DNA from: Thermodesulfobacteriota bacterium
GTDB taxonomy: Bacteria; Desulfobacterota_D; UBA1144; Nemesobacterales; CSP1-2
Assembly (NCBI GenBank): GCA_035559815.1
Contig: DATMAT010000023.1
Location: 309,738-373,737 of the forward strand
Reading direction: 5' to 3'
Length of the DNA: 64,000 nt
Position numbers and translations under genes: made by a program. The notes beneath the pieces are model-generated. The model made no database searches. It was not told the DNA's origin and saw only the letters and a program-made list of their open reading frames with translations. The first letter of the stretch is position 1; each line of letters opens with the position of its first letter. Shown one piece after another: positions 24,941-34,187 of this stretch.

Positions 24941-26719
24941 ATGAAAAAAAGGAACTTTCCCGACCTTCAGGAATTCATACGATATCTGGAGGCGACTGGC
25001 GACCTAAAAAGGATAAAAGCTGAGGTTGACCCGATCCTGGAAATCACCGAGATTTCTTCGAGGGTGATCAAAGAGAACGGACCTGCCCTCATTTTTGAGA
25101 ACGTCAAGGGTTCACCGTTTCCTCTGGCCATTAACCTCTTTGGGAATGAAGAGAGGGTTGAGCTTGCCCTGGGAAGAAAACCGAGAGAGTTAGGCGAAGA
25201 GCTAGTTTATCTTTTCGAGAAGTTAAATCCGCCGTCGATTAAGTCGTTTTTCTCAATTCTGCCAAAAGCATTTGGGCTCCTGTCCATGAGGACCAAAAGC
25301 GTCGGGAGTGGTGTAGTTCAACAGGTAGAAGAGGAACCCAACCTGGACCGGCTTCCCATAATCAAGTGCTGGCCCAAGGACGGCGGAAGGTTTATCACAT
25401 TAGGGTTGGTCTTGACCCAAGACCCGGTCACGAATAGAAGGAACTTGGGAATCTACCGGATGCAGATATACGATAAACAAACAGCCGGAATGCACTGGCA
25501 TCCGCACAAGGGCGGGGCTGCACATTATCACGAAGCGACCAAGCTGGGAAAAGACCTGGAAGCGGCAGTAGTTCTCGGAGGCGACCCCAAGATGATTTTC
25601 ACCGCCATTGCTCCGCTTCCCGAAGGCATGGATGAGCTTGCCTTTGCCGGTTATCTTCGCGGAAATCCGATTCCCATGGTTCGGGGGAAAAGTATATCTC
25701 TTAACGTCCCGGCAAATGCCGAGTTTATTATAGAGGGTATCGTCCCCCAGGGAGAACTGAGAACAGAGGGCCCATTCGGAGACCACTTCGGGCACTATTC
25801 GATGGAAGCCGATTTTCCGGTATTCAAAGTGAAGGAGATAACGCACCGAAATAACCCGATCTACCCGGCCACCGTCGTAGGGAAGCCGCCTAAAGAGGAT
25901 ATATTTTTGGGAATCGCCGCTGCGGAGATGTTTTCTCCACTCATAAAAATAATCCAGCCGGAAGTGAAAAGGATGTGGGCCTATCCGGAAGCCGGGTTCC
26001 ACAACCTTCTGGTAGTCTCGGTCGACGAGAGGTACCCTAAGAACGGAATAAAGGCCATGCTGGCACTCTGGGGCACCGGACAGCTTCTTCTTACCAAGTG
26101 CATGATTATGGTCTCAAGCGATGTCAATCCCAGAGACTGGGACGCGGTTCTCAAAGAGATAGGTGAAAATTTTGACCCGCGTGAAGATTTTCTTCTTATT
26201 CCCTGGGCGCCGGTTGATACTCTGGACTTTACCAGCAGAAAGCTAAACGTTGGGAGCAAGATGGGGATAAATGCGGTGAGGCGGGCTAACAACTCGGACA
26301 GAAAAAAAAGAAAAATTCCTGAGACGGTGCCCGACCCTAGAGAAAAGCTTGACCAGGTTCTAGACTACAGGCTTTTACCCGGCGGATTCCTGGTGCTTAA
26401 GGTTAAGGAAAAGCCCAAAGACGCCATCCGCAGAATTTTTGACCTGCCTGGGTACAAGGATTTAAGGATTGTAGCGGTGGTAAGCGCAGATATTGACATT
26501 CATGATGACACCGAGCTAATATGGGGTATATTTACCAGGTTCGATCCTTACCTCGATGTTATCTTTGAGGAGACCGAATTGAAGGGTTCGGCGGTAGTTT
26601 ATAACGGAAGGATGGGGATAGATGCCTCATTCAAGGAATGGTATCCTGAGGTAATCGAAATGTCGGAAGATGTAAAAGGGAAGGTGAGCAAGAGATGGAA
26701 GGAGTATTGGACAGAATAG
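24941..26719 (+). CDS. ubiD: UbiD-family decarboxylase, probable menaquinone (MqnL-type)
   Basis: 592 residues, as in UbiD. The N-terminus (FPDLQEFIRYLEATGDLKRI) and the later GIYRMQIYDKQTAGMHWHPHKG, GPFGDHFGHYS and VDTLDFTSRKLNVGSKMGI are family landmarks; the Glu/Arg needed at the prFMN site lie within these blocks. It would decarboxylate the prenylated 6-naphthoate in futalosine-type menaquinone synthesis. UbiX and UbiA genes lie upstream; its last 25 bases overlap mqnE. Confidence 0.92.
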   Translation: MKKRNFPDLQEFIRYLEATGDLKRIKAEVDPILEITEISSRVIKENGPALIFENVKGSPFPLAINLFGNEERVELALGRKPRELGEELVYLFEKLNPPSIKSFFSILPKAFGLLSMRTKSVGSGVVQQVEEEPNLDRLPIIKCWPKDGGRFITLGLVLTQDPVTNRRNLGIYRMQIYDKQTAGMHWHPHKGGAAHYHEATKLGKDLEAAVVLGGDPKMIFTAIAPLPEGMDELAFAGYLRGNPIPMVRGKSISLNVPANAEFIIEGIVPQGELRTEGPFGDHFGHYSMEADFPVFKVKEITHRNNPIYPATVVGKPPKEDIFLGIAAAEMFSPLIKIIQPEVKRMWAYPEAGFHNLLVVSVDERYPKNGIKAMLALWGTGQLLLTKCMIMVSSDVNPRDWDAVLKEIGENFDPREDFLLIPWAPVDTLDFTSRKLNVGSKMGINAVRRANNSDRKKRKIPETVPDPREKLDQVLDYRLLPGGFLVLKVKEKPKDAIRRIFDLPGYKDLRIVAVVSADIDIHDDTELIWGIFTRFDPYLDVIFEETELKGSAVVYNGRMGIDASFKEWYPEVIEMSEDVKGKVSKRWKEYWTE

Positions 26720-27804
26720 GAACCCTTTGCCGGGATAAATCCCTTCTACCGATCCTGAAAAAAGTCGAAAATGGAGAGCGCCTGAGCTTTGAGGACGGGC
26801 TAAAGATCCTGGAAACCCAGGACCTGAATGCGGTGGGGATGATGGCGAATTATGTGAAGAGAAAGAGGGAAGGGGAGAAGGTTTATTTCGTCGTAAACCG
26901 TCACGTTAACCCCACCAACATCTGTGCCATCTCCTGTAAATTCTGCGCCTTTGGGGTAACCAAAAAATCTGCCTATGCTTATGAATTAAGCCATGAGCAA
27001 ATACTGTCAATGCTGAATGAAGAGATAAGAGAGGTGCATATCGTCGGCGGTCTCCATCCCGACTGGAGGTTTGAGCATTATCTGGGAATTGTGAAGCTCA
27101 TTAAAGATGCGTTTCCAAACACTCACGTGAAAGCGTTCACCGCAGTGGAGATTGACTGGTTCACGGAGATAAGCGGGAAGAGCATCGAAGAGGTATTGGT
27201 AACGCTCAAAGAAACCGGAGTGGATGCCCTCACCGGCGGTGGCGCCGAGATCCTTCATCCCGATGTTAGAAAGAAGATATGTGCGCCAAAAACCGTTGCC
27301 ACCAGGTGGGAAGAGATACACAAGATCGCTCACAAGCTGGGCATACCTACCAATGCCACAATCTTGTATGGACATATAGAGGAGCCTTTTCATGTCGTCG
27401 ACCATTTGGAGAGGCTAAGAAGAATCGAAGATGAATCCCCGGGATTCTTTGCTTTCATACCGGTTTTATTCCAGCCTGAGAACACTGCACTCAAGAAACA
27501 GGTGAAATTCGTCCCCGGGTCTTATGACCTGAAAATACACGCGCTTGCCCGCCTTTATCTGGACAACTTTCCGCACATTAAATCCTACTGGATAACCCTC
27601 GGCGAAAAACTGGCCCAGGTCGCCCTTCACTACGGAGCCAGCGATGCTGACGGCACCATCATGAGAGAGAAGATAATCCACGATGCCGGCGCCCCGTCCG
27701 AGGTCGGCCACAGCCGGGATTTCATGGTTAACATGATAAAAAACGCCGGCTACATCCCGGTGGAAAGAGACGCCCTTTACAACGTGGTGAGGGTGTATAA
27801 CTAG
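26695..27804 (+). CDS. mqnE: aminofutalosine synthase (radical SAM)
   Basis: 369 residues. The radical-SAM cysteines are Cys77, Cys81 and Cys84 (NICAISCKFCAF). NRHVNPTN, IVGGLHPDWRFEHYLG, GGGAEIL, GIPTNATILYGHIE and especially DGTIMREKIIHDAGA match MqnE rather than MqnC. MqnE joins 3-enolpyruvylbenzoate to the adenosyl group of SAM, giving 6-amino-6-deoxyfutalosine. Its start lies inside the end of ubiD. The next steps (MqnX or MqnB, then MqnC) are not encoded next to it. Confidence 0.93.
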   Translation: MEGVLDRIGTLCRDKSLLPILKKVENGERLSFEDGLKILETQDLNAVGMMANYVKRKREGEKVYFVVNRHVNPTNICAISCKFCAFGVTKKSAYAYELSHEQILSMLNEEIREVHIVGGLHPDWRFEHYLGIVKLIKDAFPNTHVKAFTAVEIDWFTEISGKSIEEVLVTLKETGVDALTGGGAEILHPDVRKKICAPKTVATRWEEIHKIAHKLGIPTNATILYGHIEEPFHVVDHLERLRRIEDESPGFFAFIPVLFQPENTALKKQVKFVPGSYDLKIHALARLYLDNFPHIKSYWITLGEKLAQVALHYGASDADGTIMREKIIHDAGAPSEVGHSRDFMVNMIKNAGYIPVERDALYNVVRVYN

Positions 27805-27870
27805 AGGTTCGTCAGTTGCTATGCTATTATGTGTTAGTAACTCCGAGCTAAATTTTTGGTATGAGGGGTT

Positions 27871-28431
27871 ATGTCAGTCCGGGTTACAAAACGTCAATTC
27901 AACATAACTGAGTATTACCGCATGGCTGAGGCCGGCATCCTATCCGCGGATGACCGAGTAGAGCTCATCGAAGGTGAAATCATAAAAATGACCCCGATTG
28001 GAAGCCGCCATGCCGGCTGCGTTAGTCGTTTAAATGCTTTACTCAATCGCCTTCTTAGTGAAACTGCTATAATAAGCGTCCAAAATCCACTACGTCTAAG
28101 CAACCTTTCAGAGCCTCAACCTGATATCATTTTGTTAAGACCACGCAATGATTTTTATTCTAACGCCCATCCGACACCCACCGATGTTTTGTTGATTATA
28201 GAGGTAAGTGATACATCTTTAGAGTACGACCGGGACATCAAAATACCTCTTTATGCAACGGCATCAATATCTGAGGTATGGCTGGTGAACTTGATTAAAG
28301 ACATGATTGAAATTTATAGAGAGCCGCAGGAAGGTATGTACAAAGAGGTTCGTTACTTTACTCGTGGTGAAACCGTAAGCCCTTTGTTCGACCCAGAACT
28401 GACCCTAAGCGTTGATTCCATTATTGGTTAG
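27871..28431 (+). CDS. Uma2-family (DUF820) PD-(D/E)XK nuclease-fold protein
   Basis: 186 residues. The family core is visible: DRVELIEGEIIKMTPIGSRH, QPDIILL and DVLLIIEVSDTSLEYDR, the last two giving the D...E-x-S pattern of the nuclease fold, followed by YATASISEVWLV. Uma2 proteins are abundant accessory proteins in cyanobacteria and environmental bacteria and their role is unknown. It follows mqnE by 66 bases on the same strand but is probably independent. Confidence 0.88.
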   Translation: MSVRVTKRQFNITEYYRMAEAGILSADDRVELIEGEIIKMTPIGSRHAGCVSRLNALLNRLLSETAIISVQNPLRLSNLSEPQPDIILLRPRNDFYSNAHPTPTDVLLIIEVSDTSLEYDRDIKIPLYATASISEVWLVNLIKDMIEIYREPQEGMYKEVRYFTRGETVSPLFDPELTLSVDSIIG

Positions 28432-28490
28432 TTGTTATATACTGTCGAAAGAGACGTTTTTTACAACGGTTGGGGTTAAAGAGTAATTAA

Positions 28491-28637
28491 ATGTCATCGT
28501 CACGGCAACTAATGGGAATGAGGGGTGTTTTTCTTGTTGCTGCTGAATTGTCTCGACTCGGCTTCATAGTTTCACCGGTATCGTGCAGCTCTTTTGGCGC
28601 CCATCTGCTTGTTACTGATCAGTCGTTTCGCCCTTAA
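28491..28637 (+). pseudogene. 48-codon gene remnant (nuclease-like hypothetical N-terminus)
   Basis: A frame from ATG 28491 to TAA 28635-28637 encodes a short peptide with RGVFLVAAELSRLGFIVSP and SSFGAHLLVTDQSF. That looks like the first fifth of a group of ~150-residue hypothetical proteins whose continuation is typically 'W-x-V-Q-V-K-T', a restriction-nuclease-like strand. The rest is missing before the DUF2845 gene. I recognise the family only from memory of such N-termini. Confidence 0.45.
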
Positions 28638-28670
28638 ATGTTCGACTTTAAGAATTGTTCCTAACTTATC

Positions 28671-28967
28671 TTATTTATTAATAATCTTTTCTTCCTTTAT
28701 CAACACTCCACCCTCAAAGATGAGAACCTGATAGAATCCCTTCACCGGCCCATACACCCATCTCTCTATTACCATTTCCCTTCTCTGGTCCGGGGTCAGG
28801 GTGTATCCTATTACCTCCCTTATGACCGGTTCGCCGCAATCTATCAGAACCTGAAAACTGAGGTCACCCTTTGAAAAGAATTTCTTACCGCAGGTAAATG
28901 CATGAGCAGTATTCAGAGCAGGAATTAGAAGGGTAAGTATAATGCTTATGCAAAATATCCCTTTCAT
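28671..28967 (-). CDS. DUF2845-family secreted protein
   Basis: 98 residues from the ATG at 28967, chosen because a signal peptide (MKGIFCISIILTLLIPALNT-AHA) starts there; 25 further codons are open upstream to 29042. The mature part has FTCGKKFFSKGDLSFQVL then DCGEP, the C-G...G-D...V...C-G-x-P layout of DUF2845, and ends WVYGPVKGFYQVLIFEGG. Two cysteines may form a disulfide in the periplasm. Function unknown. Confidence 0.75.
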   Translation of the reverse strand: MKGIFCISIILTLLIPALNTAHAFTCGKKFFSKGDLSFQVLIDCGEPVIREVIGYTLTPDQRREMVIERWVYGPVKGFYQVLIFEGGVLIKEEKIINK

Positions 28968-29171
28968 ACTGTGGAGTTGCTCCTTTTTGTTTAGCTGGTT
29001 GATACATCTTACAATAACTGAAACTTTTGAACAAATAATCATGATTTCTTTCGGAAGCCGCTCTCAGGAAGAATTTTTCTACCGGTGTGTTAGGGTAACA
29101 GTACGTAAATTGAAATAGCATTTCCTGTGGTATATAATCGGCCTTACAATACGAAATGAGGAAGGTGGTAA

Positions 29172-31829
29172 ATGGCCAATGACCCATCCAGCAATTCTGA
29201 CCAGTTGTGCAAGCTCTTGTACAATGCAGCAGGCGATTTGTCCCGCGCCGTGGCCCCCGATATTTCAAATCAAGGTAAATTAGCAGGTTCTTGGGAAAGA
29301 ACTCCCGCCATCCATTTTCTATGGGTTTTAATACTAATCTCTTTCCTATCTGCCTGTCAGCGGTCTAAAGACATTTGGGATATAACTGAACCGAGCGTTA
29401 CTCCGGGCTGGGTTACGTTCAAGGAAGAGGCGAACGTCAACCCAAAGACTCTTTTTGATGACTATGCCGAAATCTTTCAACTCACTCCCGGTAATAAGAT
29501 GGTTATTGTTTCCGAAGAAAGTGATGAATTGGGAATGGTTCACTATAGGTACCTGCAGTATTACCAGGAAATTCCTGTAGAGAATGCTGAGTTTATGGTT
29601 CACGCCAAAGAGAGCCGTGCGCTTAAAGCAAACGGCACCCTGGCCATGAATTTTGCTCCACCAGAAACCACACCGGCGATTTCAGAAGAGGACGCGCTAC
29701 AAATAGTGATGAAGCTCATTCCGTCGGAAAGATACTTTCGTGAGGATAAACTGGTCGAAGACCTGGAAAGCGCCGACACAAAGAATGAAGGACAAGAATA
29801 TCGCCCCAAGGGCCAGTTGATTTTTGCCCAGAAGCCAAATACCGATTCGGACGAATGGGTGCTGGCCTGGATGTTCAAGGTGTACGCACTTCCGTTAGAC
29901 CGCTCCAGGCAAGTTTACATCAATGCCTCTGACGGCTCGGTGCTCAAGGAACTTCCCTTGTTTGCTAATTGCCACGCCGGCAGCGGAGACACGACTTTCA
30001 GGGGAAATCAGCAGTTTAATACCAAAAATACGAACAACCGTTTTTACCTTATCAATGACTGCAATGGAAACGAACTAAAGGCAGTTCTGCTGGATAATAC
30101 GGATAAAGCCGTTGATGTATTTGACGATGATAACAACTGGAACGGCAATAATAGGTCGTTGGTTACCTCCTATTGGGCTTTGGATATCACCTATGATTAT
30201 TTTCGGCTTGTGCATGGAAGAAACAGTTATGACAACAAGAATAGCAACATGACCATTCGCAACAACCCCAATCTGAAGGATAAAGACGGGAATCTGAGTC
30301 CAAACAATGCTTCGGGAGGCGGAGGCGTGATAGACATCGGCTTCGGCAGCACCAATAGCGACAACGATGATTACAATACCGTAGACATTGTAGGGCATGA
30401 GTTTACTCATAGCCTCATTCAGACATCCGCCGGGTTGGAATACGATGCTAACAAGGAATCGGCTGCGCTTAACGAATCCTTTTCCGATATCATGGGACAA
30501 TTGGTCGAGCGCTGGGAAGAGCAAAATCAAAACCCCGACTGGGTCATCGGCGATGGCAAGGGCTGCACCGGAGGCGCTATTTGCCGGGATCTTAAAAACC
30601 CGAAGACCTATAATCAACCGGACACTTATAAGGGAAAATACTGGCAAAGCACGGGCACGATAGACCCGCACGTTAACGGCAATGTGCAGAATCGTTGGTT
30701 TTACTTGCTCACCGACGGCGACACCGGCACAAACAGTGAAACTAACGTCCAGTACTCGATCAACGGAATCGGCATTCAGAAATCTGGTAAGATAGCCTAT
30801 AGGACTCTTACCAGATATCTCAACTCCAATTCAGGCTATGAAGACGCCCGTGAAGGCTCGATCCGCGCCGCCGAAGACCTTTACGGGGTAGATTCTCAAG
30901 AAGTAGGTCAGGTAATTAAAGCCTGGTGTGCAGTAGGGCTTTGTCCATACACACAACCCAAACAACCCGACCGGTTTGATAAAAAAGGCGGAAACCCTAA
31001 CCCCGTATCTCCGGATAACAACAACGCCCTGGCAGGAGCAACCCCGCTTGGCACGAATACTTTGCGGGGACCGATCTTGCTGGTCACGGATAGTTTGGAT
31101 TGGGTAATCGATGGGAATGAGCCGCCGAGAATGTGGCTATCCAGTCTGAACATATTTCCTTTTGATGACAAAGATTATTTTAAGATAACCTCCCCGGACG
31201 TCCGAAATCTATTGGGCGCGTGCTCCATCCCTAGCCTGGCATTTAGTTTCACCAACAATGTTAACGCAAAAATTTACAACGGAGATGCCGTCGTAAAAAC
31301 TTATACCAATGCCTCCTATTTCAGCACTTCAATCTCCGGTATAGGTCCGAGCAGTTTTACAATTTCCGTCGAGCCCGCTTTTCCTGGTCAAATTCTGGAC
31401 TACGACATGCAAATCTCGTACTTTTTTTCGTTTGACAAAGACTGTGGTGAAACCGAAGTGAGGCCGGAATGGGAACTGATAAAAGAGTGCATCATGTGCG
31501 ATTATGAAATATTATCGGAGCGAGACCGGGTTATTCTAGAACCGCCCTACCGGGCCGAATTTAAAGCGCCGGTGGAGAATTACTACTTTTATTACGATGG
31601 CCAATCTCCTCTCGACATTAACGTGGAGGTTATGAGCGGCAATAAGCTCGAGGCTAAGTTGATTGATGATGATGGGGGTGTGATTGATGCTTCCGACAAG
31701 ATTGAAGAAACTGATGCCGGGAATGTCTTGCGCTTAAGCGGCGGTCAACTGAGGGAAGGGGTATATTCTCTTCGCTTCAACGGGTTCGGGAACGGCACGG
31801 AAGTATCCATAAAATTACCCGGCCGGTGA
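29172..31829 (+). CDS. M4-family (thermolysin-like) zinc metallopeptidase lipoprotein
   Basis: 885 residues with an AGGAAGGTGG ribosome site. The N-terminus is unusual: about 45 hydrophilic residues precede the hydrophobic HFLWVLILISFLSAC lipobox (Cys62). Then come an FTP/PepSY propeptide region (about 90-260) and the M4 domain with HEFTH (409-413) and NESFSD (434-439), the zinc and Glu ligands. C-terminal 600-885 contains beta-rich domains resembling bacterial pre-peptidase C-terminal modules. It is a secreted or surface-anchored protease. Two tandem C-terminal modules near 650-760 and 780-885 seem present. Confidence 0.9.
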   Translation: MANDPSSNSDQLCKLLYNAAGDLSRAVAPDISNQGKLAGSWERTPAIHFLWVLILISFLSACQRSKDIWDITEPSVTPGWVTFKEEANVNPKTLFDDYAEIFQLTPGNKMVIVSEESDELGMVHYRYLQYYQEIPVENAEFMVHAKESRALKANGTLAMNFAPPETTPAISEEDALQIVMKLIPSERYFREDKLVEDLESADTKNEGQEYRPKGQLIFAQKPNTDSDEWVLAWMFKVYALPLDRSRQVYINASDGSVLKELPLFANCHAGSGDTTFRGNQQFNTKNTNNRFYLINDCNGNELKAVLLDNTDKAVDVFDDDNNWNGNNRSLVTSYWALDITYDYFRLVHGRNSYDNKNSNMTIRNNPNLKDKDGNLSPNNASGGGGVIDIGFGSTNSDNDDYNTVDIVGHEFTHSLIQTSAGLEYDANKESAALNESFSDIMGQLVERWEEQNQNPDWVIGDGKGCTGGAICRDLKNPKTYNQPDTYKGKYWQSTGTIDPHVNGNVQNRWFYLLTDGDTGTNSETNVQYSINGIGIQKSGKIAYRTLTRYLNSNSGYEDAREGSIRAAEDLYGVDSQEVGQVIKAWCAVGLCPYTQPKQPDRFDKKGGNPNPVSPDNNNALAGATPLGTNTLRGPILLVTDSLDWVIDGNEPPRMWLSSLNIFPFDDKDYFKITSPDVRNLLGACSIPSLAFSFTNNVNAKIYNGDAVVKTYTNASYFSTSISGIGPSSFTISVEPAFPGQILDYDMQISYFFSFDKDCGETEVRPEWELIKECIMCDYEILSERDRVILEPPYRAEFKAPVENYYFYYDGQSPLDINVEVMSGNKLEAKLIDDDGGVIDASDKIEETDAGNVLRLSGGQLREGVYSLRFNGFGNGTEVSIKLPGR

Positions 31830-31910
31830 GCCAGGTCGAAGCGTAGCAACCTATTCTATATTTCATACAATTTTTCTTATCACCAAAGTACGGATAAGGG
31901 AGGATGAAAT

Positions 31911-32550
31911 ATGCAAACGATACTATGTTGCGGCGTCCATAACCTGGGGATTTAACCCTGCTGATGGGACCAGGCTTCCCTTTGACCAGCGCTGGCCGGG
32001 GATTCTGCAACTGGAATTGGGAAATTCTGTACGGGTTGTGGAGGAATCCCTCATGGGAAGAACTACGAATTGGGATAGTCCTTTCCTTCCGGATAGGAAC
32101 GGACAAAAGATGCTGAGCACGGTGCTCGAATCTCATTCGCCAGTCGATATGTTCATCCTTATGCTCGGGACTAATGATTTGTGGAAATCCTTCAATTTCA
32201 CGTCGTCGGAAATAGTGGCCGGGTGTCTATCCCTTATTTGGACTGTCCAGAGAAGCAAGTGTGGGCCAAGACTGGGAGTGCCGGAAATACTCTTAATCTC
32301 TCCCCCACCGCTCGGAAAGTTGTCCAATTTTATGGGTGTATTTTTTGAGGGCAGGCAGGGAGTCTCAAAAGAATTGGGAAAGGCATACGAAGAGGCGGCT
32401 AAGTTTTCAGGATGTCATTTTCTAGATTCGTCTAAATATGTGAAAGTCAGCAAGGTTGACGGCGTTCATCTAGACGCACAGGAACATAAAAAACTGGCAA
32501 CAGCGGTAATAAAGGTAGTATCCGCTATAATGGAAATAGGCAAGAAGTAA
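31911..32550 (+). pseudogene. SGNH/GDSL hydrolase with a 2-base loss at the catalytic serine block
   Basis: ATG 31911 follows AAGGGAGG by 7 bases and reads MQTILCCG, then VHN..., ending after 14 codons. Restoring two bases after position 31935 (GGCG|TCC) gives GDSITWGFNPADGTRLP in the frame that then runs to 32550. That longer frame holds LGTNDLW (block III-like) and DGVHLD (block V with Asp and His). Block I, with the nucleophilic Ser, is thus destroyed. Only 177 residues are expressible from a TTG at 32017, without the nucleophile. Confidence 0.8.
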
Positions 32551-32576
32551 GTTTGATAAAGGGGGGTGATTGCTGA

Positions 32577-33731
32577 ATGGCTAAACTAAAAAAGGTGGTC
32601 ATAGTAGGAGGCGGCGTTGGCGGTCTGACCACTGCGCTTGCTCTCAGGCGGGCTGGAGTGGAGGTAGAGGTTTACGAGAAGCGCACGAAACTACAGCAGC
32701 AGGCCACCGGGTTTACCATCTGGTCATATGCAATCGGGCATCTCATGTCGCAGGGACTGGAGAAAGAAATGCTTGATTCGTTTGGGGCTGCGATTGAGAG
32801 GACGGAAATTCGTAACCAAGAAGGGAGGCTGATTGAGATGATGCCGGTGGGTGAAGTTTCACGTAAACTTGGCGCGCCCAGCTACGATATGCTCCGCGCC
32901 GGTTTGTTATCATCGCTTGTAAACCTTATCGGTGATGCTGGCACCGTGAAAATGGGCTCAGAATGCGTTGGCATCGAACAGGATGAAGGCACCGCTACGG
33001 CCGTACTGGCCGACGGTTCACACGCCACCGGTGACCTGGTTATCGGGGCTGACGGTATTCACTCGGTAGTGAGAACACACGTGTCCGGTAAAGCAAGGCT
33101 CAGCTACTCGGGTTACAGTGCTATTGTGGCGGTGATCCCTTTCAGACATCCTCTATTGCCCGATGGACATCATGTTGAAATTTGGGGCAGGGGTGCGAAG
33201 GCTGGGGTTGCCGACGTCGGAAACGGACAAATAAGGTGGTATTTAACCCATAAGTTTCCTGCCGGAAAAGACTTGTCTGCAAACAAGAAAGAAATTCTCG
33301 AACGCATCAAAGATTGGTATGAGCTTTTGATAGCGGCTGTTAATTCTACAGAGGACTCAGAGCTCGTTCATACCGAGGCTTGGGATTTAGAGCCTCTCAA
33401 GACCTGGGTCAAAGGCCGCGTTGTACTTCTGGGAGATGCAGCACACGCCACAACTCCATTTGCCGCTATGGGGGCTAACATCACCATAGAAGACTCTATA
33501 AGGCTGGCCGAGCTATTGACCTCGGAGTTAAGCCTCGATGATGCGCTCAAGGCTTTCCAAGAACACAGAAAGAAACGCACTGAGGATGTCGTAAAGAAGA
33601 GCAGAATGATGGCAAAGATCACGCAGGTACACAGCCCGATTCTTGCCTGGCTGCGGGACCAGGCGTTTCTGCACATGCCGCCCGAAAAAATGGAGCAAGT
33701 AGCGCGGGAGATGGCTTCCGGGGAAGGGTAA
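32577..33731 (+). CDS. FAD-dependent monooxygenase (UbiH / salicylate-hydroxylase type)
   Basis: 384 residues with a GGGGGGTGA ribosome stretch. The FAD dinucleotide loop is GGGVGG (11-16), the DG motif GADGIHS lies near 160, and the GD motif GDAAHATTPFAAMGAN lies near 286. These class A flavoproteins hydroxylate aromatic or polyketide rings using NAD(P)H. No pathway neighbour defines the substrate. It follows the broken SGNH gene by 26 bases. Confidence 0.87.
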   Translation: MAKLKKVVIVGGGVGGLTTALALRRAGVEVEVYEKRTKLQQQATGFTIWSYAIGHLMSQGLEKEMLDSFGAAIERTEIRNQEGRLIEMMPVGEVSRKLGAPSYDMLRAGLLSSLVNLIGDAGTVKMGSECVGIEQDEGTATAVLADGSHATGDLVIGADGIHSVVRTHVSGKARLSYSGYSAIVAVIPFRHPLLPDGHHVEIWGRGAKAGVADVGNGQIRWYLTHKFPAGKDLSANKKEILERIKDWYELLIAAVNSTEDSELVHTEAWDLEPLKTWVKGRVVLLGDAAHATTPFAAMGANITIEDSIRLAELLTSELSLDDALKAFQEHRKKRTEDVVKKSRMMAKITQVHSPILAWLRDQAFLHMPPEKMEQVAREMASGEG

Positions 33732-34187
33732 ACTATTTAATTTTAGAGGATAATTTCACAGTTTTCCCGCCCCGGGCCTTAGTCTCAAATAAAAATATTT
33801 TTACTATTTTCCCTCCCGTTCAACTTCTGGATAAAAAAATAGAGGAAATCTCGGCAATCATACTGCATACTATTTCTAAAGATTTAATTGCCATATTCTG
33901 CGTTTGTTTATCCAAAGCAGAATTAAGGAATGTCATCCCCACGGAAGTGGGAATCCAGATTTTAAAAGATGGATCCCCGATTAATCCTGTCCCCAAATGT
34001 TTTTATTGGGGAGCATTCGGGGATGACAAATTCAAAGCGGATACCCGATCGATCCCCCGGTTCAACCGGGGGCGGGTATGACAATTGTTAGTAGGCATGT
34101 CTTTATTGATTGATTGTCCCTAAGCTAGCTTAGCACCATAAAACATAAGTAACATTTGTTGTCTGTCGAAAATCAAAAGTTAGCTCG
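33732..34187. repeat. gene-free gap with family A palindromes (33932-34027, 34041-34082)
   Basis: The first unit begins GTCATCCCCACGGAAGTGGG with AATCCA, faces TGGATCCCC and closes with GGGGATGAC at 34027; between the arms is another inverted pair, GTCCCCAAATG and ATTGGGGAGC. A second hairpin follows: ATACCC, CCCCCGG, loop TTCAA, CCGGGGG, GGGTAT. No gene is present. Confidence 0.7.

Noticed and set aside
26695..27804. MqnC (cyclic dehypoxanthine futalosine synthase) as identity of the radical-SAM gene
   Set aside because: The D-G-T-[IV]-x-x-E-K-I-x-H-D-A-G-A and N-R-H-[VI]-N-P-T-N blocks are MqnE signatures.
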